A stretch of 20,967 nt of DNA from a virus, in the IMG/VR virus record IMGVR_UViG_3300005289_000092, positions 1 to 20,967 of that record; one strand, given 5' to 3'. Numbering within the stretch: the first letter of the stretch is position 1; every line of letters starts with the position of its first letter. A model generated the notes under the pieces. That model was not told where the DNA came from, did not search any database, and saw only the letters and a program-made list of their open reading frames with translations. A program made the position numbers and the translations under genes. Of the stretch, positions 15,264-20,967 are shown piece after piece.

Positions 15264-16662
15264 TTTTTAAGTATTCGTAAGATTTTTGTACATCTGAAGC
15301 AGTAATTCCAACCTCATCAATACGTTTTAAGCCTGAATTGATCCAAACTGAATCCATTCCATCATCTGCAAGAGTTTCATACTTTAAAGCCGTTCTTTTT
15401 TCGTTTGGTGTTAATGGCGCTCGGTCCATCCAGTCAATCATTGCTTTGTAATCCTCCTGCATTTCCGGAAGCTCGGTTATATCATGTTCTAAAACAGCGT
15501 TTTCATAGCCTTTAAACTTTCGAATGAACCTCTCTGTCATTGCTTGATCAAATAGTATAAGATCAGGCTGTATATTATCAGTCACTACGCGTTTTCGCTC
15601 TTCTTTCTGTTTATCATACTTGCCACCCTCATCATTATTCAATAAAGCATCCGACCAACCTAAGACATTACATATCTGTTTTTGATCATATTTAAGATAA
15701 TCGAAAGGCAACATATCCTTTGTATCTACTGATAGTTTAGTAAATTCAATTGGAACGGATAACCCGGCAATCTTAGCTAATCTTCCAGAATCTTTATCCA
15801 TGTCAACAAGTCGCTGCTTTAATTGCATTGCTTGCTCTGGAGTCATTGCGCTATCTTTACCTGAAAAGAACCCAAATACTCCACTGTTTTTAAGTGTCTT
15901 GACATTATTAGTTAATGCTTCATTGGACGACTCTATATTTCGTAATAAAGCTTTAATAGGTGACAATCCGTATAGGTGTCCACCTTGCATATCGAAAAAT
16001 GGGTTAGGCGTTTTAATGTGAATTACTTGATCTGCTGGAAAGGTAATATTTTGCTCTCCATCCCTGAGCATATAATAATCAATTGGGTCTTCATCGTACA
16101 ATACATCAGCATCTTTTTTAAGTACTATTTTGATCTTATGAGAAGGTAATACATATACCATTTTGGGAACTCCTCTATTTTCTCCTAACTCGGGCCATAC
16201 CATATACAGGTAAAAGTTGCCAGTCATTTTAAGAAAAAGCTTAAATAATGCATGAACATCACCCCAGGTTTGATTTGGATTAGGCTTTTCAAGTGGAAAA
16301 GGCATTTCTTTATCTTCGTAAGCCTTAGATTCAAGTATTAATTTATAGGCTAATTGTTTGGATGAGTAATTTCCATTGGTAGCATCACGTAATGAGGATA
16401 ATTTAGAAAGAGCTTGTTTGTCTTTTATTTTCTTCACAGCATAAGGAACGGCTTTCGTTTTATCACACATCTGTGTAACCACTGAAAATACATCCGGATT
16501 AATACCATAGCCTTTTTCTAAGTAAGTGGAGTCTTTGTAATCGTACTGTGCAGCTTGTCCGCCTAAGAATTGATACCAAGCTTTATTAAATGCGTTATCC
16601 CATGTTTTTTGGCTTCCAAAAGCGCCTCCAAACATTCTACCCCAAAAATTATCCTTCGCCAT
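15256..16662 (-). CDS. Portal protein, HK97 type
   Basis: 468 residues, near the usual size for HK97-like portals. Landmarks include QVIHIKTPNPF, YGLSPIKALLRNIESSNEAL (the conserved wing/clip helix start), LKNSGVFGFFSG and the stem region KYDQKQICNVLGWSDALLNN, then MTERFIRKFKGYEN. It forms the dodecameric ring at the capsid vertex through which the terminase packages DNA. The gene follows the large terminase after 42 bp that hold promoter copy E, and overlaps the minor head gene by 8 bp. Confidence 0.94.
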   Translation of the reverse strand: MAKDNFWGRMFGGAFGSQKTWDNAFNKAWYQFLGGQAAQYDYKDSTYLEKGYGINPDVFSVVTQMCDKTKAVPYAVKKIKDKQALSKLSSLRDATNGNYSSKQLAYKLILESKAYEDKEMPFPLEKPNPNQTWGDVHALFKLFLKMTGNFYLYMVWPELGENRGVPKMVYVLPSHKIKIVLKKDADVLYDEDPIDYYMLRDGEQNITFPADQVIHIKTPNPFFDMQGGHLYGLSPIKALLRNIESSNEALTNNVKTLKNSGVFGFFSGKDSAMTPEQAMQLKQRLVDMDKDSGRLAKIAGLSVPIEFTKLSVDTKDMLPFDYLKYDQKQICNVLGWSDALLNNDEGGKYDKQKEERKRVVTDNIQPDLILFDQAMTERFIRKFKGYENAVLEHDITELPEMQEDYKAMIDWMDRAPLTPNEKRTALKYETLADDGMDSVWINSGLKRIDEVGITASDVQKSYEYLKNV

Positions 16663-16676
16663 TTCCTAACTTCATT

Positions 16677-16693
16677 TATCTCTAATATAGTGA
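16677..16693 (-). promoter_or_regulatory. Copy E of the 17-bp phage late promoter motif
   Basis: Exact consensus TCACTATATTAGAGATA on the minus strand, 14 bp before the portal ATG (16662) and 11 bp after the large-terminase stop (16705). No terminator lies between them. Confidence 0.72.
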
Positions 16694-16704
16694 AAATTAT
16701 GCTT

Positions 16705-18045
16705 TTAAAAAACAAACACTTCTTGTTTTGGTTCTAGTTCAAAAAACATACGCATCATTAATGCATCTGAATAATCCGGTGATCTCCCCAACAACTCTTT
16801 TACTTTTTCTTTTGGAATAACAGCCAGTTTCCCATCCTTATCAATGTTATGGCGCTTGACTTGTTCTAGCTCCTCAATTATAAGATCTTTAAACTCAGTC
16901 TCACAAATCCATAATCCATTATTGTTTATTAAATCTGCAAGCTTAAAATAACATTGTGATTTTAAATTTTGATACTGTGGTTTATTCTCATCATCATTTG
17001 GATTCTTTGAGCTTTCTTCAAATGGTTTTGCATTGTTTACAAAACCTTTGCATCCTAGTATATCTACCACTCCACCTCCCACACCATCTTCATCACAAAC
17101 AGTCTGACTCATTGGTACATGAAATTCATATGATAATTTTTTAATTGTATCTGACAGAAGCGTTATAGAAGATTTCTCAAATGATGTAATTTTAATAACT
17201 CGGAACCCATCCCAAACTTTAATTACCGCTTTATCACTACCATATCGTGCAATATCTGCTGTTATATACTTTTTACCTCGTTCAACAAACTCATTCGACC
17301 AAATATCAACAATGCAATCATATTCAATCAAACGCGCTGGATCATCATCATATTCAAAATTACCATTCAGAAGCCTTTCGATTGTTACCTTATCAGACTT
17401 CCTTAAATTTTCTATGTAAGCCTCATCAACATAAGGATTATCAGTTGCTAATGATTTAATAAATTGCCTATCACTTCTGAGTTTGTTTTCTTTTTCAGGC
17501 TTTACAAATTCAGTATAAATCCAATTTTTGGCCGGATTACAAGTGTATAGTGTTTTGGGGATCGTTTTCCAACCTTTGCCACTTAATACAGAAAAACGAC
17601 CTCTCAACACATTTACAGCCTTAAAATGTATCTGTTGAGATTCGTCTATAAAAGCTCCTGTAAGATCATATGATCCAATACGATCAAACTCCGGATCAGA
17701 AGGAAGATATTTTAATTCTCGAAAGAAAATTACAGATCCGTTATAAAATGTAATTGTGAATGTTTGAGAATTAACGAAGTAGTGAACATCTTTTTTTAAG
17801 CCTATACCATTAGCTACTTTAAAGAAAGTAAGATAAGTTGTATCTCTTAATTTTGTAAGCTCCTCACGGGCAATTAACCAAGCTGATTCAGGTTTAGAAA
17901 TAGCCTCCATAATAACCCAACTACAACCAAACCATGATTTACCTCCTCTAGCCCCTCCTCCATATAAAACCTCGTTAGTCTTTGAATCCCTTAAATACCT
18001 TAAGGCTTTACGTTGGTTCTCAAAGAAACTAAATCGAAGATCCAT
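16705..18045 (-). CDS. Terminase large subunit (ATPase and nuclease)
   Basis: 446 residues. The ATPase half has Walker A GGGARGGKS (29-37, K36), an arginine-rich segment IAREELTKLRD, Walker B AFIDE (131-135, D134/E135) and a coupling-like TCNPAKNW near 168. The nuclease half has a first acidic strand ITADIARYGSDKAV near 265, VCDEDGVGGG near 320 and the last acidic site SPDYSDAL (D424, D427). It packages and cuts phage DNA at the portal. The start overlaps the small subunit by 17 bp. Confidence 0.95.
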   Translation of the reverse strand: MDLRFSFFENQRKALRYLRDSKTNEVLYGGGARGGKSWFGCSWVIMEAISKPESAWLIAREELTKLRDTTYLTFFKVANGIGLKKDVHYFVNSQTFTITFYNGSVIFFRELKYLPSDPEFDRIGSYDLTGAFIDESQQIHFKAVNVLRGRFSVLSGKGWKTIPKTLYTCNPAKNWIYTEFVKPEKENKLRSDRQFIKSLATDNPYVDEAYIENLRKSDKVTIERLLNGNFEYDDDPARLIEYDCIVDIWSNEFVERGKKYITADIARYGSDKAVIKVWDGFRVIKITSFEKSSITLLSDTIKKLSYEFHVPMSQTVCDEDGVGGGVVDILGCKGFVNNAKPFEESSKNPNDDENKPQYQNLKSQCYFKLADLINNNGLWICETEFKDLIIEELEQVKRHNIDKDGKLAVIPKEKVKELLGRSPDYSDALMMRMFFELEPKQEVFVF

Positions 18046-18475
18046 CTATGTCAATAATTGAAATACTAGTTATTTTTTCACCTTTTGAAGTAACATCGAC
18101 TTCTGATTTATCCCCGTACTTTTTAGGATTAAGCTTAGAAATAAGCCACCTCCTTGCATCATACTTCAATCTGCTTCTTTGAATTACCTCGTGATTAACT
18201 TTCGTATTTACAATACCATCACCTAAATCCATTTCCATAATGTCATTATGAGTGTCATCAACAATATCCAACATCTCATCTAGTAATGCTTCTGCTCTTT
18301 CTTCTGTCGCGCGCGCGTATTGTTTTACTTTTTCATCATCTAAATCTATCCATTCATAAAAAGTCTTTGAAGACAATTTAACCTCAATTAAGGCTTTTCG
18401 TAGAGATTTCCCATTTTCAATAGACTTGAAAATAGATTGAAGTAATTCTTCTTTTTGTTTTTCACTATAAGCCAT
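18029..18475 (-). CDS. Terminase small subunit (Sf6 type)
   Basis: 148 residues. An N-terminal helix-turn-helix-like region (LRKALIEVKLSSKTFYEWI, about 24-43) would bind the packaging site. A helical core follows, with the family signature SRLKYDARRWLISKLNPKKYGDKS (about 106-129). This signature is typical of the Sf6-like small terminase family. It lies directly upstream of the large subunit with a 17-bp overlap, and its ATG shares one base with the preceding stop (TAATG). An alternating GC run in codons for ARA (18307-18316) is the only GC-rich spot. Confidence 0.9.
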   Translation of the reverse strand: MAYSEKQKEELLQSIFKSIENGKSLRKALIEVKLSSKTFYEWIDLDDEKVKQYARATEERAEALLDEMLDIVDDTHNDIMEMDLGDGIVNTKVNHEVIQRSRLKYDARRWLISKLNPKKYGDKSEVDVTSKGEKITSISIIDIDGSSI

Positions 18476-18657
18476 TACTTATTCGGTTTAAAAGTCGTTA
18501 ATATTCCCCCTCTCAACGTACAAACTCCAACACGACTCCATGTACTTTCTATCCTCTTCATTTTTTCAAGGTTCTTAATTGCTCGAATTCGGCTTTCGTA
18601 CTCTCTTTCAGAAACCTCCAATTCATTCACCGCACTCCCTGTCACTCCCTCTGCCAT
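18475..18657 (-). CDS. Small helical protein upstream of terminase
   Basis: 60 residues, MAEGVTGSAVNELEVSEREYES at the start, then a charged helix (RIRAIKNLEKMKRIEST) and a basic C-terminus (GGILTTFKPNK). No recognised domain. The stop shares one base with the small terminase start, so it is probably co-translated. It could be a packaging accessory by position only. It is 11 bp from the preceding gene. Confidence 0.65.
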   Translation of the reverse strand: MAEGVTGSAVNELEVSEREYESRIRAIKNLEKMKRIESTWSRVGVCTLRGGILTTFKPNK

Positions 18658-18668
18658 AGATAATTAGT

Positions 18669-18914
18669 TTAGTTTATTACAGGTTTAGAATTAATATTGA
18701 ATTCTGAAACATATTCCCTAGCTCTTTGCAGATATTCAATTAGTTCATCTATTTCCATTTCATTGAAGTCAAAATCTAATTGTTTTTCACCATGTAGCAC
18801 AACTACTCCTAATTCCTTCACCTCCCTATATGGATTAAGATCATTTGTTGTTGCTGTGTAAAATTCAATTTCAGATTTATCACTTCCCCTTTTTCTAAAT
18901 ATTGTGTTCCCCAT
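18669..18914 (-). CDS. Small acidic protein of unknown function
   Basis: 81 residues from the ATG at 18914 (MGNTIFRKRGSDKSEIEFYT), ending with an acidic helix (LDFDFNEMEIDELIEYLQRA). The frame is open to an ATG at 18968, but that longer start would run through the hairpin and T-tract at 18924-18956 and add an unlikely N-terminus, so the shorter one is chosen. No domain recognised. It is followed closely by the next small gene and the terminase pair. Confidence 0.65.
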   Translation of the reverse strand: MGNTIFRKRGSDKSEIEFYTATTNDLNPYREVKELGVVVLHGEKQLDFDFNEMEIDELIEYLQRAREYVSEFNINSKPVIN

Positions 18915-18923
18915 ACTCCATAA

Positions 18924-18956
18924 ATTAAAAGCCCCGCTACCTATTACAGCAGCGGG
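18924..18956 (-). terminator. Rho-independent terminator or attenuator upstream of the 81-residue gene
   Basis: The minus strand forms CCCGCT/AGCGGG (18933-18938 with 18951-18956) around a 12-nt loop, then GGCTTTTAATTT. It ends only about 10 bp before the ATG at 18914. It could terminate the small gene at 19017-19202 or attenuate transcription into the terminase operon. Confidence 0.65.
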
Positions 18957-19016
18957 ACACCAAATCACAAAATATTAATATGAAAAATTCCTACTGCATT
19001 AAATCAATCTACATTT

Positions 19017-19202
19017 TTAAGACTCTTTGTATCGCCTTATTAATTCAGCAATAAGCAAATCAGAGTCGTATCTATTCGGAGGAACTGTCATTCTAAACTT
19101 TTTCCCTCCTTGACATAAATCGGATAATATCTGATCTACTTTTTCAATTAGCTCTTCTTTCGGAATAGCTTCAATTTGTTTTCTTAATTCCTCACTTGTC
19201 AT
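19017..19202 (-). CDS. Small protein of unknown function
   Basis: 61 residues (MTSEELRKQIEAIPKEELIE), helical at both ends, with a central VPPNRYDSDLLIAELIRRYKE segment that I associate with small uncharacterised proteins of Bacteroidota phages. It stands alone between the terminator at 19214-19236 and the hairpin at 18924-18956. No membrane segment or catalytic motif. Its promoter is not evident; it may be read through from upstream. Confidence 0.65.
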   Translation of the reverse strand: MTSEELRKQIEAIPKEELIEKVDQILSDLCQGGKKFRMTVPPNRYDSDLLIAELIRRYKES

Positions 19203-19213
19203 ACTTCATTTTT

Positions 19214-19236
19214 ATAAAAAAACAGACAGGGCTCAA
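19214..19236 (-). terminator. Probable terminator at the end of the structured region
   Basis: The minus strand reads ACAGG, an 8-10 nt loop, CCTGT, then CTGTTTTTTT: a 5-bp stem with a 7-T run. The stem is weak but the T-tract is strong. It would end a transcript coming through 19203-19567 and isolate it from the gene starting at 19202. Confidence 0.55.
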
Positions 19237-19340
19237 TACCTGTAATACTAATTCAAGCGCCTCACTGACTTAATTCAGAATGTCTGGCTAGTATACTTAC
19301 TCTTATATGCGTTAAACTTCCGCCACTGTTCTTTATTTGC

Positions 19341-19408
19341 TAATGCTCCGGACTCGAACCAGATTCTCTACTCTTACTTCATTGCCTATCCACGGCCGTA
19401 GCGCATTA
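19341..19408 (-). other. tRNA-like element (T-arm and end stem, no clear anticodon arm)
   Basis: The minus strand contains TCTGG-TTCGAGT-CCGGA, a textbook T-arm with a 5-bp stem and TTCGAGT loop. It is enclosed by a 6-bp end stem TAATGC/GCATTA and has a D-arm-like GCC-GTGGATA-GGC. The 20 nt between the D-like and T-like arms form no anticodon stem, and the 6-bp end stem lacks a CCA end. It is either a degenerate tRNA gene or a tRNA mimic. Confidence 0.3.
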
Positions 19409-19433
19409 CCTATATGCTAGCATCACGTTTAAA

Positions 19434-19482
19434 TTTAATTGGAGCGTTCTCGCTATTACCTATCATTCTAGAACCAATTAAA
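19434..19482. repeat. 9-bp inverted repeat enclosing a hairpin
   Basis: TTTAATTGG (19434-19442) pairs perfectly with CCAATTAAA (19474-19482). Directly inside the left arm is a small hairpin AGCG-TTCT-CGCT (19443-19454). Confidence 0.6.
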
Positions 19483-19485
19483 AAC

Positions 19486-19547
19486 ACCAAGCACCCTCGC
19501 CATCATCCACCTCACAACCCCAATCTTCTGCTTCATGTGTGCTTGGT
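19486..19547. repeat. 9-bp inverted repeat with a 44-nt loop
   Basis: ACCAAGCAC (19486-19494) pairs perfectly with GTGCTTGGT (19539-19547). On the minus strand the right arm is followed by GTTTTTAATT, which gives it a partly terminator-like look, although the loop is long. The stem is GC-richer than its surroundings. Confidence 0.6.
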
Positions 19548-19567
19548 AATTTAAACAACAATCATAT

Positions 19568-19960
19568 CTACACAACCGCTTTCTTCTTCATTTCCCTAAT
19601 CTTTGAGCGGTAATACTCAATTTTTTCTTTTATCTCCGGAATTGACAACTTAAGTAATGATTGCTTAGCCTTCACAACAAGCATATCAAACCTATCTTGT
19701 CCAATTCGCTTCGGAAGCCTTAACGAATACTCAGCTAGATTACCATGTCTATGTAAATTACACTCAACACAACTTAAATGAACATTATCTTCATTAAACC
19801 TAACATTTGGATGCGATCCAACTGCGAAAAAATGACTCGCATGCCCGTTCTCTTCTACTCTACATCCACAACTTACACACGGCTTCCCCTTGTCTCTTTC
19901 TCTTATAAACCCGTTAAAAACTTTCTGTAAATCGTTTAGATAGTCCTTCTGAGTCTTCAA
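19568..19960 (-). CDS. ninG: NinG/Rap-like recombination protein
   Basis: 130 residues. The C-terminal region has the lambda NinG (Rap) signature: a CVSCGCRVEENGHASHFF zinc/HNH-like knuckle, then VGSHPNVRFNEDNVHLSCVECN and LRLPKRIG. NinG/Rap is a structure-specific nuclease that acts on recombination intermediates. The start appears to be TTG at 19960. The frame is open for about 13 codons upstream (SSWSKEKRILKEN), which also looks NinG-like but has no ATG/GTG/TTG start. The protein is shorter than lambda NinG (about 200 residues) and lacks its N-terminal part. It is divergent from the gene at 20227. Confidence 0.85.
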   Translation of the reverse strand: MKTQKDYLNDLQKVFNGFIRERDKGKPCVSCGCRVEENGHASHFFAVGSHPNVRFNEDNVHLSCVECNLHRHGNLAEYSLRLPKRIGQDRFDMLVVKAKQSLLKLSIPEIKEKIEYYRSKIREMKKKAVV

Positions 19961-19989
19961 GTTTTCTTTTAAGATCCTCTTCTCTTTAC

Positions 19990-20020
19990 TCCAACTGCTT
20001 TATAGTAAAGTTACGGTTCG
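19990..20020 (-). promoter_or_regulatory. Putative host-type promoter for ninG
   Basis: The minus strand has TATTG, a 20-bp spacer, then TAACTTTA, one mismatch from TAnnTTTG. It lies about 30 bp upstream of the TTG start at 19960. Spacing and quality match the moron promoter at 13734-13765. Confidence 0.45.
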
Positions 20021-20163
20021 ATTTGATAAAAAACAATACTAACTAACAAAATGTTTAATACTTTTCTAACTTTTTTTATTTATTAATCTAAGCTGTAAAT
20101 TTTTTAAAAGAAAAACATGGCTTCAAATATTAAATAAAGTATAAAACTTAACTAGATAAATAA

Positions 20164-20183
20164 ATATACTAAATTTAGTATAT
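20164..20183. promoter_or_regulatory. Perfect 20-bp palindrome, candidate operator
   Basis: The core TATACTAAATTTAGTATA (20165-20182) extends by one more pair on each side. It lies 44 bp upstream of the ATG at 20227 and overlaps where the -33 region of the plus-strand promoter would be (possible -7 around TATCTTAG/TTAGTTTG, 20201-20212). A dimeric repressor site is the natural reading. No second copy was seen in the window. Confidence 0.5.
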
Positions 20184-20226
20184 CTATGTATTTTTTTTCG
20201 TATCTTAGTTTGATAAAATAATAATT

Positions 20227-20691
20227 ATGGATATTAAAATTATTAGACACGACGAGCAACTTATGGCCCTGTGGATTAATACAACTGATATAAACATTGT
20301 AAATAAGATTGCAGAAGACTTCTTGAAAGGTTTAGATACGATAAATACAACGTTTAAAATTAAAAAATGTAGTATTTGGAAAAAAGATGATTCTATGATA
20401 AAAGTAGAATATGCTGCCTTTATAAAGAAAGGAACTCCAAAAACTGCAGAAATCGAAGCGATTCAAAATAGGAAATATTCATTAATCATAACAAATAAGC
20501 TAACAAACAATATTGAAAACATTATAGATAGTTTTCATATTATCAAAGAGCGAATTATTGGACTTAATCTGCAAAATTTAAATAAAATGAGAGATTTACA
20601 AATTAACGAAAGTTTAAATTTGAATTATTACTTTGATTGGATTGGTGAAGAACCAGCTCACTACGAATATACAATAACTAGACTTTCATAA
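20227..20691 (+). CDS. Unknown protein behind palindromic operator
   Basis: 154 residues, not recognised. It begins MDIKIIRHDEQLMALWINTT, has a predicted alpha/beta mix with a Lys-rich middle (TFKIKKCSIWKKDDSMIKVE), and a C-terminal YYFDWIGEEPAHYEYTITRL. No transmembrane helix, signal peptide or metal-binding motif. It is transcribed away from ninG and opposite to the late genes. A second gene starts on the base after its stop (TAA ATG), so the two form an operon that ends at a strong terminator. A moron or an early/immunity function are possible; none is supported directly. Confidence 0.8.
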   Translation: MDIKIIRHDEQLMALWINTTDINIVNKIAEDFLKGLDTINTTFKIKKCSIWKKDDSMIKVEYAAFIKKGTPKTAEIEAIQNRKYSLIITNKLTNNIENIIDSFHIIKERIIGLNLQNLNKMRDLQINESLNLNYYFDWIGEEPAHYEYTITRLS

Positions 20692-20889
20692 ATGGCTTGG
20701 CAAATACTAAATATCGCAACATTGCAAAGTGAATACTTTGAAAAGCTTTCTGATTTGGTCCGTAAATATGAATTAATAGAAAGTACCGTTAGAAATAAAT
20801 GGTCTTCAGCAAAAACAGAATACCCAAACGAATCAGATAGATTTATTATGATTGATAAATATAGAATTACAAAGATTAAAATAAATTAA
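20692..20889 (+). CDS. Small unknown protein, partner of the preceding gene
   Basis: 65 residues (MAWQILNIATLQSEYFEKLS at the start), mainly helical with a basic C-terminus (IDKYRITKIKIN). The ATG follows the upstream stop with no gap, so the two are coupled. No recognised domain; size and charge would allow a small nucleic-acid-binding or regulatory protein, but nothing more can be claimed. A terminator follows after 14 bp. Confidence 0.7.
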   Translation: MAWQILNIATLQSEYFEKLSDLVRKYELIESTVRNKWSSAKTEYPNESDRFIMIDKYRITKIKIN

Positions 20890-20903
20890 ATTAATATAAA
20901 AAT

Positions 20904-20931
20904 AACCCCTGTTAATGCAGGGGTTTTGTTT
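20904..20931. terminator. Bidirectional rho-independent terminator
   Basis: Perfect 8-bp stem AACCCCTG/CAGGGGTT (20904-20911 with 20918-20925) and 6-nt loop. TTTTGTTTAT follows on the plus strand, and TTATTTTTAT on the minus strand. It separates the plus-strand pair from a probable convergent gene at the right edge. Confidence 0.88.
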
Positions 20932-20933
20932 AT

Positions 20934-20967
20934 TTAGGCATTGTAATACGCCTCATGTTTAAGCTGT
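20934..20967 (-). CDS. Possible C-terminus of a convergent gene cut by the window edge
   Basis: The last bases on the minus strand read in one frame as QLKHEAYYNA and a TAA stop (20936-20934), just beyond the bidirectional terminator. Only ten codons are visible, so identity is unknown. Confidence 0.35.
   Translation of the reverse strand, partial: QLKHEAYYNA

Larger units (their letters stand above)
19203..19567. other. Gene-free 365-bp structured region upstream of the terminase block
   Basis: No convincing gene. The minus-strand frames hold only micro-ORFs, for example 22 codons starting at 19536 (MKQKIGVVRWMMARVLGVFN...) and 18 codons starting at 19466 (MIGNSENAPIKFKRDASI). Instead it contains three separate elements closed by perfect or near-perfect stems (19486-19547, 19434-19482, 19341-19408) and ends in a terminator. 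Position between ninG and terminase would also suit a packaging (cos/pac) site. See the individual entries. Confidence 0.6.

Noticed and set aside
18307-18316. Alternating GC run in an AT-rich background
   Set aside because: It encodes Ala-Arg-Ala in the small terminase and is too short to mean more.
18915-18968. Longer start (ATG at 18968) for the 81-residue gene
   Set aside because: It would translate through a GC-rich hairpin and T-tract; the added 18 residues do not look like a real N-terminus.
19341-19408. Functional tRNA gene
   Set aside because: T-arm is perfect, but no anticodon stem forms between the D-like and T-like arms and no anticodon can be assigned.
1-20967. CRISPR arrays, insertion sequences, integrase or toxin-antitoxin modules
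   Set aside because: No regularly spaced repeats, transposase, recombinase or recognisable toxin pair was seen on either strand.

Overview
The window is the late (structural) region of a tailed double-stranded DNA phage or prophage of siphovirus type, most likely from a Bacteroidota host (Flavobacteriia or Sphingobacteriia level; the genus cannot be told). The DNA is AT-rich, several proteins are of kinds I know mainly from Bacteroidota phages, Shine-Dalgarno sites are hard to find, and putative host promoters fit the Bacteroidota TTG/TTTG - about 20 bp - TAnnTTTG pattern. No integrase, repressor or attachment site lies in the window, so temperate versus lytic cannot be decided.

Almost everything is on the minus strand and reads right to left in the classic order: ninG-type recombination gene (19568-19960); a 365-bp gene-free structured stretch (19203-19567); three small unknown genes; small and large terminase (18029-18475, 16705-18045); HK97-type portal, SPP1 gp7/Mu F-like minor head protein, prohead protease and major capsid protein (16662 to 11715); two small unknown genes; head-tail connector, head closure and HK97 gp10-like genes (11138 to 9921); tail terminator, tail tube, frameshifted tail chaperone pair, tape measure and a large baseplate-type protein (9834 to 3246); a second tail-tube-like protein; an SGNH-hydrolase tail fibre (1019-2713); and two membrane-anchored coiled-coil proteins that are lysis (spanin/holin) candidates (3-997). 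Two plus-strand genes (13770-14483) interrupt the head module like morons, and a second plus-strand pair (20227-20889) lies at the right edge behind a perfect palindrome.

The most striking non-coding signal is a 17-bp motif, TCACTATATTAGAGATA on the minus strand, present five times with at most one mismatch. It always lies 5-18 bp upstream of the first gene of a module (portal; protease/capsid; post-capsid head genes; tail genes; second tail tube/fibre/lysis). Two copies come directly after a rho-independent terminator, so it is best read as a phage late promoter. The second clear signal is a lambda-type GGGAAAG slippery heptamer in the correct frame near the end of the first tail chaperone, which would fuse it by -1 frameshifting to the next frame.
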